DNA of 11,144 nucleotides, from NCBI GenBank assembly GCA_910577285.1, contig CAJTLO010000007.1, positions 1-11,144 of the forward strand, read 5' to 3'. Position numbers and translations under genes: made by a program. This document shows positions 7,615 through 11,144 of this stretch, one piece after another (position 1 is the first letter of the stretch; each line of letters starts with the position of its first letter). The DNA is from an uncultured Rikenellaceae bacterium (GTDB lineage: Bacteria; Bacteroidota; Bacteroidia; Bacteroidales; Rikenellaceae). The notes under the pieces were generated by a model. That model was not told where the DNA came from, did no database searches, and saw nothing but the letters and a program-made list of their open reading frames with translations.

Positions 7615-8640
7615 ATGAAAAACATTAATTGGTCAGAGCTTGGATTCGGCTATTTCAAAACCGATTACAACGTAAGGTGCGAATACAAAGACGGCAAGTG
7701 GGGCGAACTCTACGCCACCGAAGACGTCAACATGAACATCCACATGGCATCGACCTCCCTCCACTACGGACAGGAGGTATTCGAAGGCCTCAAGGCTTTC
7801 CGCGGCGTGGACGGCAAGGTAAGGTTGTTCCGCGTCGAGGAGAATGCAAAACGAATGATCAATTCGGGCGAGTACCTCAAGATGGCGGTTCCCTCGGTGG
7901 AGCTCTTCACCAAAGCCTGCATCGAGGCGGTGAAGCTGAATGCCGACTACATTCCGCCCTACGGTTCGGGCGCATCGCTCTACCTCCGTCCGATGCTCAT
8001 CGGCGTAGGTCCTCAGGTAGGTGTAAAACCGTCGGCCGACTACATGTTCGCCGTGTTCGTAACGCCGGTAGGTCCCTACTTCAAGGACGGTTTCAACTGC
8101 ATCAAGGTCATCGTAGACTACGACCACGACCGTGCGGCCCCCAAGGGTACGGGACACGTCAAGGTGGGCGGTAACTACGCAGCCAGCCTCGATTCGGGCG
8201 AGATCGCACACCAGAAAGGTTTCGCCAGCGTGATCTTCCTCGATCCGGCCACGAAACAGTATATCGACGAGTGCAGCGCCGCCAACTTCTTCGGTATCCG
8301 CGACGGCAAATACATCACGCCGGATTCGCACTCGGTACTTCCGTCCATCACCAACAAGAGCCTCCGTCAGATCGCCGAAGACCTCGGACTTCAGGTGGAG
8401 CAGCGCAAGGTGAACATCGACGAGCTCCCGACCTTCAGCGAAACGGGATGCTGCGGAACCGCCGCCGTTATCTCCCCCATCGGCAGCGTATACGACCCGA
8501 AGACCGACAAGACCGTTGTTTACGGCGACGGCAAGACCGCCGGTCCCTGGAGCCAGAAACTCTACAAGACGCTGCAGGGCATTCAGTACGGCGAGATCGA
8601 AGATATCCACAACTGGAACACCATCGTGGATGTAAAATAA
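7615..8640 (+). CDS. ilvE: Branched-chain amino acid aminotransferase (class IV, type II)
   Basis: PLP enzyme of the cytoplasm that interconverts leucine, isoleucine and valine with their 2-oxoacids, using glutamate/2-oxoglutarate. 341 residues, with the longer N-terminus of the BCAT type II branch (similar layout to eukaryotic BCATs). Visible: substrate-side motif HYGQEVFEGLKAFR (50-63), PLP-lysine K183 in GTGHVKVGGNYAASL, E219 in YIDECSAANFF that contacts the cofactor pyridine nitrogen, and GCCGTAAVISPIG near the C-terminus that helps bind phosphate. The CxxC redox switch of mammalian BCATs is absent. No clear TAnnTTTG box lies in the 65-bp gap after metG, so read-through from metG is plausible. 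It ends at a strong terminator. Confidence 0.96.
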   Translation: MKNINWSELGFGYFKTDYNVRCEYKDGKWGELYATEDVNMNIHMASTSLHYGQEVFEGLKAFRGVDGKVRLFRVEENAKRMINSGEYLKMAVPSVELFTKACIEAVKLNADYIPPYGSGASLYLRPMLIGVGPQVGVKPSADYMFAVFVTPVGPYFKDGFNCIKVIVDYDHDRAAPKGTGHVKVGGNYAASLDSGEIAHQKGFASVIFLDPATKQYIDECSAANFFGIRDGKYITPDSHSVLPSITNKSLRQIAEDLGLQVEQRKVNIDELPTFSETGCCGTAAVISPIGSVYDPKTDKTVVYGDGKTAGPWSQKLYKTLQGIQYGEIEDIHNWNTIVDVK

Positions 8641-8646
8641 TCCATC

Positions 8647-8703
8647 GCTCCGGAATCCGGAGCACATCGCCTCGGAGGCTGTCCAAAACGGACAGCCTCT
8701 TTT
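8647..8703 (+). terminator. Intrinsic terminator of ilvE, preceded by a second hairpin
   Basis: GAGGCTGTCC (8675-8684) and GGACAGCCTC (8690-8699) form a perfect 10-bp stem with loop AAAAC, followed by TTTT (8700-8703). Just before it, GCTCCGG-AAT-CCGGAGC (8647-8663) forms a perfect 7-bp stem. The second hairpin is a classical intrinsic terminator. The first begins only seven bases after the ilvE stop and may stabilise the mRNA 3' end. Confidence 0.88.
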
Positions 8704-8783
8704 CGTTCGCCCTTGCCGAACCCTTGCAGCCAGTCGGCCGGGAAGCCGTCCCGGAAGGCTCGGGAGTGAGAGACCCACAGGAA

Positions 8784-8809
8784 CCGGGAAGGGCTGCCGG
8801 GAAGGGCTT
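8784..8809 (+). repeat. Two tandem 13-bp copies in the ilvE-exonuclease spacer
   Basis: CCGGGAAGGGCTG (8784-8796) is followed at once by CCGGGAAGGGCTT (8797-8809). Related fragments (AACCCGAAG at about 8816 and again at about 8838; palindrome CCGAA-G-TTCGG 8819-8829) follow. The whole spacer 8704-8971 carries no supported gene. It is GC-rich, and a minus-strand open frame (8968 back into ilvE) has no recognisable features. Confidence 0.6.
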
Positions 8810-8971
8810 GGGAAAAACCCGAAGTTCGGACCCCGAAAACCCGAAGGACCGCCCTGCGAAAGCAAGCAAGTCTTCCGGACGCATGCTCTTTTCAGAGGAG
8901 GCATGCAAAGGCAAGCAGAAAAAGCGGACGGACGGTTTCGGCACCCCTCTTTTCCTCATCGCCGACATACG

Positions 8972-8996
8972 GTCCGCTAACGGACATCCGTTTTTT
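8972..8996 (+). terminator. Weak hairpin followed by a T-run
   Basis: GTCCG-CTAA-CGGAC (8972-8985) is a short perfect stem. It is followed by ATCCG and six T residues (8991-8996). It could be a second terminator insulating the exonuclease promoter, whose -7 box begins four bases later. The stem is only 5 bp. Confidence 0.35.
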
Positions 8997-8999
8997 CAT

Positions 9000-9007
9000 T
9001 AGCTTTG
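9000..9007 (+). promoter_or_regulatory. -7 box of the exonuclease gene promoter
   Basis: TAGCTTTG matches TAnnTTTG. No TTTG is present 17-23 bp upstream, where the short hairpin 8972-8985 lies instead. Transcription would begin at about 9014, giving a 5' UTR of about 35 nt. Confidence 0.5.
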
Positions 9008-9048
9008 CACAGGGGAAAACCGCCCCGCAAACAAGAACACCGACCTCC

Positions 9049-9543
9049 ATGAAGGATTTCGCAGCGATCGATTTTGAAACGGCCAACGGAAAGCGGACGA
9101 GCATCTGCAGCGTCGGCGTAGTGGTGGTCCGCAACGGCGCAATATGCGACGAAATCTACCGGCTGATCCGGCCGAGGCCCAACTACTACTCCGATTTCTG
9201 CACCCGCGTCCACGGGCTTACCTACCACGACACGGTAGAGGCTCCCCACTTCCCCGAAGTGTGGGCGGAGATCGCCCCCTTGCTCCACGGTCTGCCGCTG
9301 GTCGCCCACAACAGCCCTTTCGACGAAGGATGCCTGCGGGCGGCATTCGAGGCCTATGACCTGCCCTACCCCGGCTATACGTTCCACTGCACCTGCCGCG
9401 CTTCGCGCCACACCTTCGGCCGGACGCTTCCCAACCACCGGCTGCCTACGGTAGCGGCCGTCTGCGGCTACGACCTGCAGCAACACCACCACGCCCTTGC
9501 CGACGCGGAAGCCTGCGCCGCAATCGCCCTGAAAATCCTCTGA
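9049..9543 (+). CDS. DnaQ-like 3'-5' exonuclease (DEDDh family)
   Basis: A small stand-alone exonuclease domain of the DnaQ/epsilon type, 164 residues, that would remove nucleotides from 3' ends using two metal ions. The four acidic residues and the histidine are all present: D8 and E10 in AAIDFETAN (Exo I), D92 in VAHNSPFDEGCL (Exo II), and H147/D152 in QHHHALADAEA (Exo III, HxAxxD). No other domain is fused, so it is neither a full polymerase nor an RNase T-length protein. The cellular substrate (proofreading, repair or RNA) cannot be told from sequence. The start follows a -7 box but has no Shine-Dalgarno sequence, as is common in Bacteroidetes. The stop is seven bases before the inverted repeat at 9550. 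Confidence 0.9.
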   Translation: MKDFAAIDFETANGKRTSICSVGVVVVRNGAICDEIYRLIRPRPNYYSDFCTRVHGLTYHDTVEAPHFPEVWAEIAPLLHGLPLVAHNSPFDEGCLRAAFEAYDLPYPGYTFHCTCRASRHTFGRTLPNHRLPTVAAVCGYDLQQHHHALADAEACAAIALKIL

Positions 9544-9549
9544 CCGCCG

Positions 9550-9680
9550 AGACCGTTTCCGTAAAACCGCGCCGCCGGTGCGCGGTCCGCTCCCGTCGCG
9601 CACTCTTCCGACCGATTTTCCGCTTTCCATCCGGTAGCAAAATACAATCAGCAACTTCCGCGGTCTTACGGAAACGACCT
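9550..9680. repeat. 22-bp inverted repeat enclosing 87 bp, with a nested palindrome
   Basis: The left arm (9550-9571, core CGTTTCCGTAAAACCGCG at 9554-9571) is matched in reverse complement by the right arm (9659-9680). The arms agree at 19 of 22 positions, and at 17 of 18 in the core. Between them GTGCGCG (9578-9584) and CGCGCAC (9597-9603) form a second perfect inverted repeat. A -7-like sequence on the minus strand (TATTTTG, 9644-9638) lies near the right arm. No target-site duplication is visible outside the arms. Possible natures are an invertible segment, a small transposon relic (MITE) or a structured RNA/terminator. The repeat itself is certain; its role is not. Confidence 0.85.
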
Positions 9681-9838
9681 TGCAGGCCCCTATCGTGCGT
9701 CTCCAGCTCCCGCCGACATCCGATCGCAACGACGCAGCCACCGCTCCGCAAAGAATGCCCCCAGCATGCCGAGTCCGCCGCAAATACACAGGAGTGCAAA
9801 GACGACCATCTCGGCACCTTCCCCGCACGAAGCCTTGC

Positions 9839-9919
9839 CTGGCGGCGGTAACGGGCCACACCGAAGGAAGCATCAAGGTGAAACTTTTCCGGATAAGGAA
9901 GAAACTCGCCGCCCTTATA
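9839..9919 (+). pseudogene. Remnant of an ECF sigma factor gene (region 4.2 only)
   Basis: The translation from 9851 to 9907 reads TGHTEGSIKVKLFRIRKKL. This is the recognition-helix pattern of sigma-70 family region 4.2 as found in ECF sigma factors, usually followed within a few residues by the stop. Upstream, in all three plus frames back to 9544, I cannot follow the rest of region 4 or region 2. A short HEALP in another frame directly upstream hints at a deletion and frameshift. The same frame runs on into unrelated sequence instead of stopping. I read this as a decayed sigma gene whose N-terminal part is lost or scrambled. The motif match is good, but the piece is short. Confidence 0.55.
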
Positions 9920-9920
9920 G

Positions 9921-10297
9921 CGAACCGAACAGGAAACAATCCCGGAAAGGGCAGAAGAGATGTTGTCCCGCAGACTTGCGGAGCTGCCGACGCAGCAGAT
10001 GTCCGAATCGCTGAAACAGGAGATCGTCCGCCGGGCGGAACGTGCGGACCGCCGCCGCAAACGGACCGGCAACGCATGGCAAGCGACGGCCGTCGCCGTC
10101 GGGGGAAGTACCCTCTGCCTGCTCGGCTGGCGGACATTCGCTATGCTCGGCCCCGACCGACCCTCCTGTAAAGCATCGCCGGAACATACCTTGCAGCGGT
10201 GCAGCCGCTATGCCTGCGATATTCCCACCTATACGCCGCGCTCACAGCCTTCTACTTTGCCGTAAACGTCCTACTGGAGCGCAAGCGACGGAACGTA
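9921..10297 (+). pseudogene. Frameshifted remnant of a small two-helix membrane protein, partner of the sigma remnant
   Basis: From 9921 one plus frame, with an ATG at 9960, reads a charged N-terminal part (RRLAELPTQQMSESLKQEI, then an Arg-rich stretch RRRKR). A hydrophobic helix AWQATAVAVGGSTLCLLGWR starts at about 10074. After about 10150 this frame turns into low-complexity residues. The frame used by the sigma remnant then offers a second helix with a basic tail, LYAALTAFYFAVNVLLERKRR (split as LYAALTAFYFAVN + VLLERKRR, 10229-10291). A short soluble head, a central helix and a C-terminal helix ending in basic residues resembles the small membrane proteins, possibly anti-sigma-like, encoded beside ECF sigma genes in Bacteroidetes. 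Splitting over two frames suggests decay. A real 101-residue protein from 9960 to 10265 cannot be fully excluded. Confidence 0.5.
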
Positions 10298-10308
10298 GGA
10301 GCCCCGGG

Positions 10309-11079
10309 CTACTCCAATATCTTCTGTACGGAGTCGATCTGGCGGTAATTGGTCATATCCACCTGCACGGGAACCACGGAGATGTAACCGTTGGCCAGCG
10401 CCCACTCGTCGGTATCGGTGGCATCGGGTTCCTGATTGTAGAAGTCGCCCGTGAGCCAGAAGTAATCCTTTCCGCGGGGGTCCTTGCGGCAATAGAACTC
10501 CTCTTTCCAGTACCCCCGGTTCTGACGGCAGACGCGGTATCCGCGTATCTCCTCCGGACGGCCCTGGGGTATATTCACGTTGAGGCAGAGCGGTTCGGCG
10601 ATCTCGGCGGCGAGCATGTCACCGATCAGCTTATCGGCGAAGAGGGTCGCAGCTTCGAAATCGGCATCGGCACTGTGATCGGTCAGCGAAAGGCCCACAG
10701 AGGGTGCCCCGTAGAAACTCGCTTCGACCGCCGCCCCCATCGTTCCGGAGTAGAGGATGCTGACCGCCGAATTGGAACCGTGGTTGATGCCCGAAATATT
10801 GAGTGCCGGACACTCTCCGGCAAAGACATGGTCGTACCCCATCTTCACGCAGTCCACAGGCGTCCCCGAACAGGCATACACGGTCAGGTCTTCGCGCTTC
10901 TCCACGGTACGCAGGTAGAGCGGTTGATACATCGTCACGGCATGGGCCATCCCCGACTGCGTGGTTTCGGGCGCAATGACCACCACGCGTCCGTAACGCA
11001 GAGCCACCTCCGTGACCGCCTTCAGACCGCGGGCATTCACGCCGTCGTCGTTCGTTATGAATATGAAGGGTTTTTTCAT
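10309..11079 (-). CDS. surE: 5'/3'-nucleotidase SurE (survival protein)
   Basis: Metal-dependent phosphatase that removes phosphate from nucleoside 5'- and 3'-monophosphates; linked to stationary-phase survival in E. coli. 256 residues, the normal size. Metal and catalytic residues are visible: D11-D12 in FITNDDGVNARG, S42 in APETTQSGMAHA, and N99 in ISGINHGSN. SGTPVDCVKMG (71-81) is also a family motif. The start at 11079 (MKKPFIFITNDDG) is chosen because AGAGG lies about 9-10 bases upstream and because the -7 box at 11113-11106 would exclude the ATG at 11130. It converges on the decayed plus-strand genes, which end about 10 bp from its stop. No lpxB, a frequent downstream partner in Bacteroidetes as far as I recall, follows it here. 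Confidence 0.96.
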   Translation of the reverse strand: MKKPFIFITNDDGVNARGLKAVTEVALRYGRVVVIAPETTQSGMAHAVTMYQPLYLRTVEKREDLTVYACSGTPVDCVKMGYDHVFAGECPALNISGINHGSNSAVSILYSGTMGAAVEASFYGAPSVGLSLTDHSADADFEAATLFADKLIGDMLAAEIAEPLCLNVNIPQGRPEEIRGYRVCRQNRGYWKEEFYCRKDPRGKDYFWLTGDFYNQEPDATDTDEWALANGYISVVPVQVDMTNYRQIDSVQKILE

Positions 11080-11105
11080 CTTTGTCGCCTCTCGTTTTAA
11101 AAGAG

Positions 11106-11113
11106 CAAAGATA
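11106..11113 (-). promoter_or_regulatory. -7 box of the surE promoter
   Basis: On the minus strand this reads TATCTTTG, the same octamer as in front of priA and rRNA P1. A TTTG at 11131-11128 lies only 14 bp upstream, shorter than the usual 17-23 bp. Start of transcription would fall near 11099, about 20 nt before the ATG at 11079. Confidence 0.6.
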
Positions 11114-11144
11114 CGGAAAGTCGAGTGCAAAACCGAATAGCATG

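Noticed and set aside
7633..8904. A 423-codon minus-strand frame opposite ilvE
   Set aside because: Antisense shadow of a clear aminotransferase gene, and it runs through the ilvE terminator.
8881..8906. GCATGC repeated as an inverted repeat with a 14-base loop
   Set aside because: GCATGC is self-complementary, so two copies automatically look like an inverted repeat. The loop pairs poorly and no T-run follows.
8977..10137. A 386-codon minus-strand frame spanning the exonuclease gene, the inverted repeat and the sigma remnant
   Set aside because: It is antisense to the exonuclease catalytic motifs, has low-complexity Arg/Ser/Gly composition and shows no motif; it is long because GC-rich DNA has few stops.
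10042..11100. A 352-codon plus-strand frame opposite surE
   Set aside because: Antisense to surE, whose metal-binding motifs are intact, and no domain is recognisable.

Overview
The window looks like chromosomal DNA from a GC-rich Bacteroidetes bacterium. Three things point there. The 5' end of a 16S rRNA gene has a Bacteroidetes-like start. At least six copies of the Bacteroidetes primary-sigma -7 box (TAnnTTTG) lie in front of genes. The protein variants also fit: a MetRS with a KISTS signature and fused EMAPII domain, and a type II branched-chain aminotransferase. The high GC content of the genes would suit Alistipes or a relative (Rikenellaceae), but the genus is an inference.

Layout. 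Bases 1-45 are the first bases of a 16S rRNA gene running leftward out of the window. Its leader, two tandem promoters (P1 215-246, P2 308-338) and a very AT-rich tract follow. From about 431 to 1177 no gene is supported. Bases 1178-4273 (minus strand) hold priA, the replication-restart helicase, followed by comF, a DNA-uptake-type phosphoribosyltransferase-fold protein. A 145-bp divergent promoter region separates priA from a plus-strand YitT-family membrane protein (4419-5321), which ends in a pair of hairpins. metG (5516-7549) and ilvE (7615-8640) follow on the plus strand and end in a clear intrinsic terminator. A GC-rich spacer with a short tandem repeat leads to a small DEDDh exonuclease gene (9049-9543).

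The stretch 9544-10308 has no intact gene but is the most informative non-coding part of the window. It begins with a 22-bp inverted repeat (19 of 22 positions matching) enclosing 87 bp. It continues with frameshifted remains of what looks like an ECF sigma factor gene and a small two-helix membrane protein gene. surE (minus strand, 10309-11079) closes the window.

The intact genes are housekeeping: translation (16S, metG), amino-acid metabolism (ilvE), DNA maintenance (priA, comF, exonuclease), nucleotide salvage or stress (surE) and an uncharacterised membrane protein. I see no intact, evidently new multi-gene system. The two best leads are the inverted repeat at 9550-9680, which could be an invertible promoter, a small transposon relic or an RNA structure, and the decayed sigma/membrane-protein pair beside it. 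The -7 boxes also argue for shorter start sites for priA, metG and surE than the longest open frames.
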